Shown: positions 16,126 through 24,327 of the stretch, in pieces
Numbering within the stretch: position 1 is the first letter of the stretch
Layout of the letters: each line of letters starts with the position of its first letter
NCBI GenBank assembly: GCA_031422295.1
Contig: JANOQM010000101.1
Location: 54,662-118,661, forward strand
DNA length: 64,000 nt
DNA from: JANOMH01 sp031422295
Lineage (GTDB): Bacteria > Pseudomonadota > Alphaproteobacteria > Rhodobacterales > Rhodobacteraceae
Direction of reading: 5' to 3'
Notes under the pieces: generated by a model
Databases searched by the model: none
The model's input: the letters and a program-made list of their open reading frames with translations, nothing else
Told to the model about the DNA's origin: nothing
Translations under genes and position numbers: made by a program

Positions 16126-16396
16126 TTACTCTTAAAACGGAACGGGGCGGGTTTGGTTCAATGGGTGCAAGAAAAACTAGTGGGATTGGGCAAAACCCTG
16201 CTGATCGCTGCAGCGCTTCGGCAAGAACCAGCCTTTTTCAGGTAATTCACGGAAAAGTCGCACAAATGTGTGGCCCGGCGGACTTGAAAAAATGCACGCC
16301 TTTTTCACCATCGAAGGTCAAAAACGACGAAATGTCGTAATTTGACAAGAAATTGATAACGGCATCGGACCAATGATCTTTAGGCAAAAAGGACGA
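16126..16396. other. non-coding AT-richer region
   Basis: Part of a roughly 510-bp gap between the divergent barrel and MttB-like genes. No convincing long frame on either strand. It holds a small palindrome ACGAC-GAAAT-GTCGT (16324-16338) followed by TTGACA (16342-16347), but I could not find a matching -10 box. It probably contains the promoter of the downstream gene. Confidence 0.4.
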
Positions 16397-16492
16397 ATGA
16401 TGACCTCTGGGTTTTGGCGGATAACTCTGGTGCTGCGCACCATCGGGGCGCGGCGCGGTCGTGCTGCGCGGGGGCGGCCTGCGCGGGCTTAG
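16397..16492 (+). CDS. possible 31-aa arginine-rich leader ORF
   Basis: ATGATG preceded by AAAAAGGACGA (a good ribosome-binding site) opens a 31-codon frame ending TAG at 16490-16492, 53 nt upstream of the MttB-like start. The product, starting MMTSGFWRITLVLRTIG, carries eight arginines. No family is recognised. It may be a regulatory leader peptide, a small protein, or chance. Confidence 0.3.
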   Translation: MMTSGFWRITLVLRTIGARRGRAARGRPARA

Positions 16493-16545
16493 GCTCGTTC
16501 AAACCTATATCTGCCTCCTTTGACCGCTATTCAGGACGATTTTCC

Positions 16546-18159
16546 ATGACTGACCAGATCGATACCGGGGCCACTGGCCCTGCTGACACTGTTGATGAGA
16601 CGTTGACCTGCGACACAATCCGGTCGGGCCGGGTCGCGGGCCGCAGCGGCGGGCGTGCCGCCCGCCATGCAGCGCGGTCGACCCCCCTGGTCGGTAATGC
16701 CCGCCCCATTCGCCCCGGCATGTCCGGCGGCCGTTATAACCCGCTGACCCAGGCCGAGGTGTTGCGCATTCACGAAACCGCCCTGCGTGCGCTGGAAGAA
16801 ATCGGTCTGGCCGATGCGCCGCCGTCCGGGGTTGAGATTCTGGTGGGCGCGGGGGCGATATTAGGCCCCGACAACCGCATCCGGTTTCCGCGTGCTTTGG
16901 TCGAGGATATGCTCGCCATCGCTTGTAAACAGGTCACCCTGTTTGGCCGCGATCCGGCCTTTGACTTGGATCTCAGCGGCACGCGGGTGCATTATGGCAC
17001 CGCGGGGGCGGCTGTTAATCTTGTCGATGTCGAGGGTCGCAAATACCGTGAATGCACGGTGCAGGATTTGCATGACGCCGCGCGGATCGTGGACCGGCTG
17101 GAAAACATCCATTTCCTGCAACGCCCGATGGTCTGCCGGGACATTGCCGATAATCTTGAGATGGATCTGAACACAATCTATGCCTGCTGTGCGGGCACCA
17201 CCAAACATGTCGGCACGTCGTTCACCGAACCGGGGTTCCTGCCCGATGCGTTCGAGATGCTGCATATGATTGCGGGCGGCGAGGATAAGTGGCGCGAGCG
17301 GCCGTTTGTCAGCAATTCCAACTGCTTCGTTGTGCCGCCGATGAAATTCGCCACCGATGCCTGCCTGACAATGGAGCATTGCATCCGGGCCGGTATGCCG
17401 ATGCTTTTGCTATCCGCCGGGCAGGCCGGTGCCACTGCGCCCGCGCCGATCGCCGGGGCCATTGTGCAGGCGGTAGCCGAATGTCTGGCCGGCGTGGTTT
17501 ATGTCAACGCGATGATGCCGGGGCATCCGACGATATTCGGGACATGGCCGTTTGTGTCGGATTTGCGCACCGGGGCGATGTCGGGCGGGTCGGGCGAACA
17601 GGCGCTGCTGACTGCTGGCTGCGCGCAGATGCACCGGTTTTACGGCCTGCCCGGTGGGGCGGCTGCTGGGATTGCCGATGCCAAATTGCCGGATATGCAG
17701 GCGGGCTGGGAACAAATGTGTTCTAATGTGATGGCTGGGTTGTCTGGGCTGAACATGGTTTACGAGGCTGCGGGCATGCATGCCTCGTTACTGGGGTTCT
17801 GTCTGGAATCGCTGATCCTGGGGGATGACCTGCTGGGGCAGGCTATACGTTGCGTGCGCGGGATCGAAGTCACTGATGATACTTTAGCCCTTGAGACGAT
17901 GCGGGCGACTTGTCTGGGGGGCCCGGGGCATTATCTGGGATCGGATCAGACCCTGAACCTGATGCAGACCGAATATGTCTATCCCGCCACCGCGGATCGT
18001 TATTCCCCCAAGGAATGGGTCGAAAAAGGCAGCCCGGATTTGCTGAAAAACGCGACGGCCCGGAAAGAAAAAATCCTTGCAGAACGGTCAGTTGCGCGGT
18101 TTGATCCGGCGGTGGACAAGGCGTTGCGGGCGCGGTTTATGATCCATCTGCCAGAGTGA
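16546..18159 (+). CDS. non-pyrrolysine MttB-family methyltransferase
   Basis: 537 aa member of the trimethylamine methyltransferase (MttB/COG5598) family. MttB proteins demethylate quaternary or tertiary amines and pass the methyl to a corrinoid protein. The frame is continuous with no internal amber codon, so this is the non-pyrrolysine type, related to glycine betaine methyltransferases. Motifs include VHYGTAGAAVNLVD, STSFTEPG-like THVGTSFTEPG region and MSGGSGEQALLTAG. The frame reaches 16414 by a TTG, but ATG 16546 gives a normal N-terminus. No corrinoid protein gene is beside it; substrate unknown. Confidence 0.8.
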   Translation: MTDQIDTGATGPADTVDETLTCDTIRSGRVAGRSGGRAARHAARSTPLVGNARPIRPGMSGGRYNPLTQAEVLRIHETALRALEEIGLADAPPSGVEILVGAGAILGPDNRIRFPRALVEDMLAIACKQVTLFGRDPAFDLDLSGTRVHYGTAGAAVNLVDVEGRKYRECTVQDLHDAARIVDRLENIHFLQRPMVCRDIADNLEMDLNTIYACCAGTTKHVGTSFTEPGFLPDAFEMLHMIAGGEDKWRERPFVSNSNCFVVPPMKFATDACLTMEHCIRAGMPMLLLSAGQAGATAPAPIAGAIVQAVAECLAGVVYVNAMMPGHPTIFGTWPFVSDLRTGAMSGGSGEQALLTAGCAQMHRFYGLPGGAAAGIADAKLPDMQAGWEQMCSNVMAGLSGLNMVYEAAGMHASLLGFCLESLILGDDLLGQAIRCVRGIEVTDDTLALETMRATCLGGPGHYLGSDQTLNLMQTEYVYPATADRYSPKEWVEKGSPDLLKNATARKEKILAERSVARFDPAVDKALRARFMIHLPE

Positions 18160-18194
18160 AGAGGGGGCTCTGCCCCCGCCCTTTGGGCTCCCCC

Positions 18195-18217
18195 GGGATA
18201 TTTGGGAACAAAAGAAT
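18195..18217. repeat. intergenic repeat, copy 1 (GGGATATTTGGGAACAAAAG core)
   Basis: A GGGATATTT-GG-AACAAAAGAAT element between the MttB-like gene and anmK, preceded by a G/C-rich hairpin (GGGGGCTCTGCCCCC near 18163-18177). A close copy lies at 26246-26270, also just after a gene end. Confidence 0.5.
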
Positions 18218-18228
18218 CGGACGAAAAG

Positions 18229-19317
18229 TCAGGTGGGGCGCGAGATCGTGCCGCCACCAATTGCTGCTTTGACCCCGGTGGTGCCGGGGCAGCTTGTCGG
18301 CAGGCCGTTCAGCACCCGGGCGGCGAGGTAGGCGAAGGCTTGTGCCTCGAGCATGTCCCCATCAAGCCCAACAGTTTCAATGGGTTGCACTGGGCAATCC
18401 ACCCCGGCGGCGATCATCGCCATCAGCGTTGGGTTATGTCTGCCGCCACCGGTGACCAGCAGATGGGTGGGCTTGACAGGGCAATATTCCATCGCCCGCA
18501 TGACTGAAAATGCAGCAATGGCGGTCAGTGTGGCGGCGGCATCCGCGTCGCTGAGAGCGTCAGTATTCACCGCATTGAACGCATTGCGGTCAAGCGACTT
18601 GGGGGGCATCTGTGCATAATAGGGATGAAAGCTTAAGCTTTCCAAAACACCCGCATCGACGGTGCCTTTTGCCGCCAATGCGCTGTCTTGATCATGGGTC
18701 AGGCCAAGCCGCCGGAGCATCAGATCGTTCAGCGGCGCATTGGCCGGGCCGGTATCAAAGGCAAGCAAAGCGCCGTCGTCCTGCGGTCGTTGTGCGCCTG
18801 GATTGATCCAGGTGATGTTGCCGACGCCGCCAAGGTTGAGCATGGCAATGGGATCGGCAGCCCCGATATGTTTGGCCAGCGCGAAATGGTAAAACGGGGC
18901 CAAGGGGGCCCCCTGCCCGCCAAACCGCACATCGGCACTGCGAAAATCCCAGACCACCGGCCGCCCCAGGGTTTGCGCCAGCCATGCGCCGTCGCCGACC
19001 TGCAAAGTGCCCCGCCCGGCCGGATCATGCGCCAGTGTCTGGCCGTGAAAGCCGATCAGGTCGATATCAGTAAAGCCGGATAAAAGGTCGGCATGGGCTG
19101 TTTCGACCACCTGCGCTGCCGCATCGACCAAAGGCCCGTCCCATTGGCCCAATCCGGCCCGCAGGATGGCTTGTTCGACCCCCGAATAGGGCCGGTAGGC
19201 GCTTTGGCCGAACTTGAACACCGCCACCCCGTCGGTTTCGATCACCGCCGCATCGACCCCGTCCAGCGATGTACCCGACATTGCCCCCAGAACCCGCAGG
19301 CGTTTGGCCTGTAACAT
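18229..19317 (-). CDS. anmK: anhydro-N-acetylmuramic acid kinase
   Basis: 362 aa. AnmK opens and phosphorylates 1,6-anhydro-MurNAc released from recycled peptidoglycan to MurNAc-6-P. The N-terminal GAMSGTSLDGVDAAV is the family signature; FHGQTLAHDP, LNLGGVGNITWI and LLVTGGGRHNPTLM are the other conserved blocks. Length matches E. coli AnmK (369 aa). It diverges from tyrS, as in many Rhodobacterales. Confidence 0.93.
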   Translation of the reverse strand: MLQAKRLRVLGAMSGTSLDGVDAAVIETDGVAVFKFGQSAYRPYSGVEQAILRAGLGQWDGPLVDAAAQVVETAHADLLSGFTDIDLIGFHGQTLAHDPAGRGTLQVGDGAWLAQTLGRPVVWDFRSADVRFGGQGAPLAPFYHFALAKHIGAADPIAMLNLGGVGNITWINPGAQRPQDDGALLAFDTGPANAPLNDLMLRRLGLTHDQDSALAAKGTVDAGVLESLSFHPYYAQMPPKSLDRNAFNAVNTDALSDADAAATLTAIAAFSVMRAMEYCPVKPTHLLVTGGGRHNPTLMAMIAAGVDCPVQPIETVGLDGDMLEAQAFAYLAARVLNGLPTSCPGTTGVKAAIGGGTISRPT

Positions 19318-19321
19318 CTGC

Positions 19322-19351
19322 TTGCCCCTTTGTGCCCAGCCGCCCTATAGA
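19322..19351 (+). promoter_or_regulatory. probable tyrS promoter
   Basis: TTGCCC (19322-19327), an 18-nt spacer and TATAGA (19346-19351) give a plausible sigma-70 promoter 31 nt before the tyrS ATG, in the 64-bp divergent gap with anmK. Confidence 0.45.
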
Positions 19352-19381
19352 GTGCCCCGACAATCACGGCGGAACAAGAGC

Positions 19382-20632
19382 ATGACCTATCATCCCAAAT
19401 CAGACTTTATGGCCCAGATCATGGCGCGCGGCTTTCTCGCCGATTGCACCGATTATCAGGCGCTGGATGACAAGCTGAGCCATGGGATTGTCACCGGCTA
19501 TATCGGCTATGATCTGACCGCCAGTTCGCTGCATATCGGCAATCTGGTGCAGATCATGCTGCTGCGCTGGTTGCAGAAAACCGGGCACCGGCCGATCACC
19601 CTGATGGGCGGCGGCACGACCAAGGTGGGCGACCCGTCCGGCAAAGACGAAATGCGCAAGATCATTTCGGTCGAACAGATTGACACCAATGCTGCCAGCA
19701 TCCGCAAAGTCTTTGCCCGCTATATCCGCTATGGTGATGGTCCGACCGATGCGCTGATGCCCAATAATGCCGACTGGCTGGACCAGTTGAAATACGTCGA
19801 GTTTCTGCGCGATATTGGCCGGCATTTCACCGTCAACCGCCTGTTGTCGTTTGAAAGCGTCAAATCCCGGCTGGACCGCGAACAATCGCTGTCCTTTATT
19901 GAATTCAATTATATGCTGCTGCAATCCTATGACTTTCTGGAACTGAACCGCCGCCATGGCGCGTTGTTGCAGATGGGCGGGTCGGACCAATGGGGCAATA
20001 TCGTGTCGGGCACCGATCTGATCCGCCGGGTTAATGGGACCGAGGCGTTTGGCCTGACCACCCCGCTGGTCACCCGGTCGGATGGCAAGAAAATGGGCAA
20101 GTCGGTGGATGGGGCGGTCTGGCTGAACGACGACATGATGTCCTCGTTCAATTTCTGGCAATGGTGGCGCAATGTGGATGATGCCGATGTCGGCAAGTTC
20201 CTGAAGATGTTCACCGAACTACCCATCGATGAATGCGCCAGGCTGGGCGCGTTGGGCGGGGCCGAGATCAATCTGGCCAAGATCGTGCTGGCCAATGAAG
20301 TGACCGGATTGCTGCATGGCCCAGCGGCAGCACAGGCCGCCGAAACCACGGCGCGGCAGGTGTTTGAACACGGCGGCGTCGGTGATGATCTGCCCACTTT
20401 CACCGTGACTGCGGCGCAAATCGCTGCCGGGCTGGCCACGACCGCGCTGTTTGTCACTGCGGGCCTTGTCGCCAGCGGCAAAGATGCCAAAAGGCTGTTT
20501 GCTGAAGGCGGCGCGCGGATCAACGATACCGTGGTCACCGAACCCCGTTTGCTGACGCTTGACGAAGTGGCGGCAGGGCTGAAACTGACTGCAGGCCGCA
20601 AGCGCCATGCTTTGGTGCAACTGGCGCAATAA
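19382..20632 (+). CDS. tyrS: tyrosine-tRNA ligase
   Basis: 416 aa class I synthetase. YIGYDLTASSLHIGNLVQ holds the HIGH-equivalent, KKMGKSVDGAVWL the KMSKS-equivalent, and the C-terminal S4-like domain (about 350-416: ASGKDAKRLFAEGGARIND) binds tRNA. The frame is open from 19214 across the anmK start; ATG 19382 (MTYHPKSDFM) is the family start. The Fur-family gene follows after 14 nt. Confidence 0.95.
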   Translation: MTYHPKSDFMAQIMARGFLADCTDYQALDDKLSHGIVTGYIGYDLTASSLHIGNLVQIMLLRWLQKTGHRPITLMGGGTTKVGDPSGKDEMRKIISVEQIDTNAASIRKVFARYIRYGDGPTDALMPNNADWLDQLKYVEFLRDIGRHFTVNRLLSFESVKSRLDREQSLSFIEFNYMLLQSYDFLELNRRHGALLQMGGSDQWGNIVSGTDLIRRVNGTEAFGLTTPLVTRSDGKKMGKSVDGAVWLNDDMMSSFNFWQWWRNVDDADVGKFLKMFTELPIDECARLGALGGAEINLAKIVLANEVTGLLHGPAAAQAAETTARQVFEHGGVGDDLPTFTVTAAQIAAGLATTALFVTAGLVASGKDAKRLFAEGGARINDTVVTEPRLLTLDEVAAGLKLTAGRKRHALVQLAQ

Positions 20633-20646
20633 AGAAGGGTCCGGGT

Positions 20647-21060
20647 ATGTCCAACACTATCCTGCAACGCTGCGAGGCCCGGGGCCTGCGCCTGACCGAT
20701 CAGCGCCGGACGATTGCATCGGTGCTGGAGGCAGCGGTGGATCACCCCGATGTCGAAGAGCTGTATAACCGCGCTGTCCGCGCCGATCCGCGGATTTCCA
20801 TCGCTACTGTATATCGCACCGTCAAATTGTTCGAGGAATCCGGCATTCTGGAAAAGCACGAATTTGGCGATGGTCGTGCCCGCTATGAACCGGCAGACCG
20901 CGACCATCATGACCATCTGATCGACATGCATTCCGGCGAGGTCATCGAATTTGTCGATGCCGAGATTGAGGCACTGCAGGAGCGGATCGCGGCTAAGTTG
21001 GGCTACACGCTCAAGGGGCACCGGCTTGAACTATACGGTGTCCCGGTGGTCAAGCCGTAG
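20647..21060 (+). CDS. Fur-family metalloregulator (Fur/Mur type)
   Basis: 137 aa. The N-terminal winged helix (RLTDQRRTIASVLE and ISIATVYRTVKLFEE) binds DNA; HHDHLIDMHSGEVIEFVD with histidines and acidic residues forms the metal site, and KGHRLELYGV closes the dimer domain. The HDHHDH core of the Fur type is kept while the Irr haem motif and Zur/PerR signatures are absent. In Rhodobacterales this type often acts as the manganese regulator Mur, so iron versus manganese cannot be settled. It is close behind tyrS on the same strand. Confidence 0.85.
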   Translation: MSNTILQRCEARGLRLTDQRRTIASVLEAAVDHPDVEELYNRAVRADPRISIATVYRTVKLFEESGILEKHEFGDGRARYEPADRDHHDHLIDMHSGEVIEFVDAEIEALQERIAAKLGYTLKGHRLELYGVPVVKP

Positions 21061-21183
21061 CCGTAAGGCCGATGGTGCCGGTGGCGCAGTAGCCCCCAAC
21101 GCCAGCAGGGCCTTGCGGCGGGCGCGCATGGTGCGCAGATCAAAGGCGCGACCCGGTTCATGGTCATCATCGTGTCTGGTCAT
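21031..21183 (-). pseudogene. possible remnant of a dioxygenase-like N-terminus
   Basis: A 50-codon minus-strand frame starting MTRHDDDHEPGRAFDLRTM and continuing RARRKALLALG resembles the Asp/His-rich N-terminus and RRR-LL leader of secreted intradiol dioxygenase-like proteins, then degenerates into a P/A/R-rich tail that overlaps the Fur gene end. It could be a truncated gene fragment. The resemblance is from memory and weak. Confidence 0.25.
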
Positions 21184-21357
21184 CGGGGTGATCCTGTTCT
21201 GGCTTGGGGGCTGGGGTGTAACACAGTCATGTTGCGTTGAACGCAGACGAGCGACCTATCGGTCGGCCCGCCTGACTGTTTGCGCTAACCCTTTCCCTCA
21301 GGCCACCTTCAGGCTAAGGAAAGCAAAACCGATTTCCCTTTGTCAGGAGGCCATCCC

Positions 21358-22632
21358 ATGAGCACGATCATCGACATTCACGCCCGCGAAATCCTTGACA
21401 GCCGGGGTAACCCGACGGTCGAGGTTGACGTGATCCTTGAGGATGGCACGATGGGCCGCGCGGCTGTTCCGTCGGGTGCGTCGACCGGCGCTTATGAGGC
21501 CGTCGAAAAACGCGATGGCGACAAGGCCCGTTATATGGGCAAGGGCGTGTTGCAGGCCGTGGCCGCGGTGAATGGTGAGATTGCCGAGGCCGTGATGGGG
21601 TTGGATGCGACCGAACAGGTCGAGATTGACAGCCTGATGATCGAGTTGGACGGGACCGATAACAAGAGCCGTCTGGGCGCGAATGCAATTCTGGGTGTGT
21701 CGCTGGCCGTGGCCAAGGCGGCGGCGGATTACACCAATCAGCCGCTGTATCGCTATATCGGCGGCACATCCGCCCGGATGCTGCCGGTGCCGATGATGAA
21801 CATCATCAATGGCGGCGAACATGCCGATAATCCGATTGATATTCAGGAATTCATGATCATGCCGGTCGCGGCTACCAGCATTCGTGAAGCTGTGCGGATG
21901 GGGTCGGAAGTGTTCCATACGCTGAAAAAAGAGCTGCACAATGCCGGGTTGGCCACTGGGATTGGTGACGAAGGCGGCTTTGCCCCGAACCTTAGCTCTG
22001 CCCGCGATGCACTTGATTTCATTATCAAGTCTATTGAAAAGGCAGGCTATAAGCCGGGCAAGGATATCTGCCTTGCGCTGGATTGTGCCGCCACCGAATA
22101 TTATAAAGACGGCAAGTATGAGATGAAGGGCGAGGGAAAATCCCTGACTTCCGCCGAGAATGTGGCGTTTCTGGCGGGGCTGGCTGCCGACTATCCGATC
22201 ATTTCGATTGAGGACGGCATGTCCGAGGATGACTGGGCGGGATGGAAGGCGCTGACCGATGCGCTGGGCGATAAAATCCAGCTGGTCGGCGATGATCTGT
22301 TCGTGACCAACCCCACCCGTCTGGCCGAGGGGATCAAAACCGGCACTGCCAATTCATTGCTGGTCAAGGTCAACCAGATCGGCACCCTGACCGAAACCTT
22401 GGCCGCCGTCGATATGGCGCACCGGGCGCGGTATACCTGCGTGATGTCGCACCGGTCTGGCGAGACCGAGGATGTGACCATTGCCGATCTGGCCGTGGCC
22501 ACCAATTGCGGCCAGATCAAGACCGGATCACTGTCCCGGTCAGACCGGCTGGCCAAGTATAACCAGTTGATCCGGATCGAGGAAATGCTGGGTGAGACGG
22601 CGCAATATGCGGGCCGGTCGATCCTGCGCTAA
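21358..22632 (+). CDS. eno: enolase
   Basis: 424 aa; converts 2-phosphoglycerate to phosphoenolpyruvate in glycolysis. The start IIDIHAREILDSRGNPTVEV, the middle GDEGGFAPNL, metal-ligand region SIEDGMSEDDW, VGDDLFVTNP, LVKVNQIGTLTET and the C-terminal SHRSGETED are all present. A strong CAGGAGG ribosome-binding site lies 7 nt before ATG 21358; the frame's earlier start at 21340 is not used. A hairpin with a T-run follows. Confidence 0.97.
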   Translation: MSTIIDIHAREILDSRGNPTVEVDVILEDGTMGRAAVPSGASTGAYEAVEKRDGDKARYMGKGVLQAVAAVNGEIAEAVMGLDATEQVEIDSLMIELDGTDNKSRLGANAILGVSLAVAKAAADYTNQPLYRYIGGTSARMLPVPMMNIINGGEHADNPIDIQEFMIMPVAATSIREAVRMGSEVFHTLKKELHNAGLATGIGDEGGFAPNLSSARDALDFIIKSIEKAGYKPGKDICLALDCAATEYYKDGKYEMKGEGKSLTSAENVAFLAGLAADYPIISIEDGMSEDDWAGWKALTDALGDKIQLVGDDLFVTNPTRLAEGIKTGTANSLLVKVNQIGTLTETLAAVDMAHRARYTCVMSHRSGETEDVTIADLAVATNCGQIKTGSLSRSDRLAKYNQLIRIEEMLGETAQYAGRSILR

Positions 22633-22636
22633 GGCA

Positions 22637-22665
22637 AAGGTGGGTTAAAACCCACCTTACTTTTT
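22637..22665 (+). terminator. eno terminator; copy of the GGTGGGTT palindrome
   Basis: GGTGGGTTAAAACCCACC flanked by AA and TT (22637-22658) forms a 9-bp-plus stem and is followed by ACTTTTT, so it should terminate eno. It is the same palindrome as at 12404-12421. Confidence 0.7.
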
Positions 22666-22684
22666 ATCGCATTGTCGCGGGACA

Positions 22685-22699
22685 GGTGGGTTTTAACCC
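22685..22699. repeat. partial copy of the GGTGGGTT palindrome
   Basis: GGTGGGTTTTAACCC, lacking the closing CACC and ending in TGT instead, 26 bp after the complete copy. Two adjacent copies suggest duplication of the element. The rest of the gap to 22794 is AT-rich with no gene. Confidence 0.55.
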
Positions 22700-22794
22700 T
22701 GTTTCACCGGGCTTTGGTTTTTTGGGGCCGAATGGGTGATAGAATATTTTTAGTTTTTCATTAAATCAATGAGTTATGATACACAGCTGATCTA

Positions 22795-24243
22795 TCACAT
22801 TAGCAGTCGTTCGGCGGCCATCGCAGTATTCACGCCGCGTATCTGCGCATACACCGCGCGCCATATCGCATAACGCCGGTTCGCCAACGCCGCCCCCGGC
22901 CCGGGGGCAAAGCGCCGGTCAACCGGTACCAGCCGCGCTGCAGCCGCTGACAAATCCGGCAGCAGCCCGCACCCGACCCCTGCCAGCACCATCGCCCCCA
23001 CAGCGCCTGCATCCTGCGCCTGCATCCGCAAAACCGGGCGGCCAAAGGCATCGGCCCTGATCTGACACCAGACATCCGACGCCGTGCCACCGCCGCCCGC
23101 CCGTATCTCGACCGGACGCAGCCCGCCTGCCCGCTCTAATGCCTCAAGCGCCAGACGGGCGGAAAACGCGACCCCCTCCATCACCGCCGTCACCATATCG
23201 GCCGGACCATGCGCTGCGGATAGCCCTGCAAACACGCCCCGCGCCTGCGCATCCCACAACGGCGCACGTTCGCCGGCCAGATGCGGTAGAAACAGCGGGG
23301 TATCAGGTAAAATCGCACTGGCCATTTCCGCCATTTCTGCCGGACTGCGCCCGATGATCCGCCCGAGCCATTCCAGTGACGCGCCACCCGATTGCGTTGG
23401 CCCGGCATGCAGCGTGATCCCGCGCCAGTCGGGAAAGGTAATGACCCCCGGTTCCGGCAGCCGGACCGGCGAAATCAGCCCCAACACTTCGGACGTGCCG
23501 GACAGGTTCATCGCCTGACCGTTTTGCGCGACACCCACGCCGAACATTGCGGCCCAGGCGTCCATCGTGCCGGTGACAACTGGCACGCCTTTGAACGGCC
23601 CGTCCAGCAATGCACCGGCAATCTCTAGCGGATCGCGCAACGCAGGCAAAACAGCCCGAGCCTGCGGAAATAATCCAACAATCGCAGAGGCATAGCGCAG
23701 ATCGGTCCCGACCAGCCCAACCGAGGCCAAAGGATCCGCCGCCACAGCCCCGGTCAGCCGGGCAATCACATAATCTTTGGGCGCCAGCACATAAGCGGTT
23801 TGCGCCCAAACATCCGGGCGCTGCGCTGCCACCCAGGCCATCCGCGCCAAAGCATGGCTCGCGTCAATCGGAATCGCTGCGCCAAGCGCTGCGATTTTCG
23901 CATCGGCTGTGATCTGCGCATCCAGCGCGGCCCCGTCAGCCGCCGCCCGAACATCCTGCCAGACAATCGCCGGGGCCAAGGGTGCCAAATCACGGTCACA
24001 AAACACATGGGTATTCACTTGTGAGGTGATGCCCAGCCCCTGTACCCGCACGCCCATCGCAGCAAATTGCGCCAAAGCCGCCTGCACATGCGCCATCCAA
24101 TCGGCGGGGTCTTGTTCAACCTGCCCGGGGGCGGGCCGATGGGTCGGGTAGCGGGCGGCATAGCTGGACAGCCGCGTGCCCGACAGATCGGCGAGCACCG
24201 CCTTGACCGCCGTGGTGCCAATGTCGATACCGATCAAGGCCAT
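22795..24243 (-). CDS. FGGY-family carbohydrate kinase (xylulokinase-like)
   Basis: 482 aa two-domain sugar kinase. ALIGIDIGTTAVKAVL is the N-terminal phosphate-binding turn, GLGITSQVNTHVF and WQDVRAA line the sugar site, TGTMDAWAAMFGVG and LSGTSEVLGL form the second domain, and IRAGGGGTASDVWCQI is the FGGY C-terminal signature. XylB-like, but xylulose is not proven. ATG 24243 is chosen (MALIGIDIGTT). It diverges from an ABC sugar-importer pair, so the kinase probably phosphorylates the imported sugar. Confidence 0.82.
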   Translation of the reverse strand: MALIGIDIGTTAVKAVLADLSGTRLSSYAARYPTHRPAPGQVEQDPADWMAHVQAALAQFAAMGVRVQGLGITSQVNTHVFCDRDLAPLAPAIVWQDVRAAADGAALDAQITADAKIAALGAAIPIDASHALARMAWVAAQRPDVWAQTAYVLAPKDYVIARLTGAVAADPLASVGLVGTDLRYASAIVGLFPQARAVLPALRDPLEIAGALLDGPFKGVPVVTGTMDAWAAMFGVGVAQNGQAMNLSGTSEVLGLISPVRLPEPGVITFPDWRGITLHAGPTQSGGASLEWLGRIIGRSPAEMAEMASAILPDTPLFLPHLAGERAPLWDAQARGVFAGLSAAHGPADMVTAVMEGVAFSARLALEALERAGGLRPVEIRAGGGGTASDVWCQIRADAFGRPVLRMQAQDAGAVGAMVLAGVGCGLLPDLSAAAARLVPVDRRFAPGPGAALANRRYAIWRAVYAQIRGVNTAMAAERLLM

Positions 24244-24327
24244 AGCTGCTTCTCCTCTGGACGGGGGCAAATTGGCCTGCCACAGTCACAAAGCCAAGTC
24301 CATAATCATGACCGGGGAGGGTCACTC

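Noticed and set aside
16342..16347. TTGACA as a promoter of the MttB-like gene
   Set aside because: No -10 hexamer at 16-18 nt; the following GATAAC is only 7 nt away.
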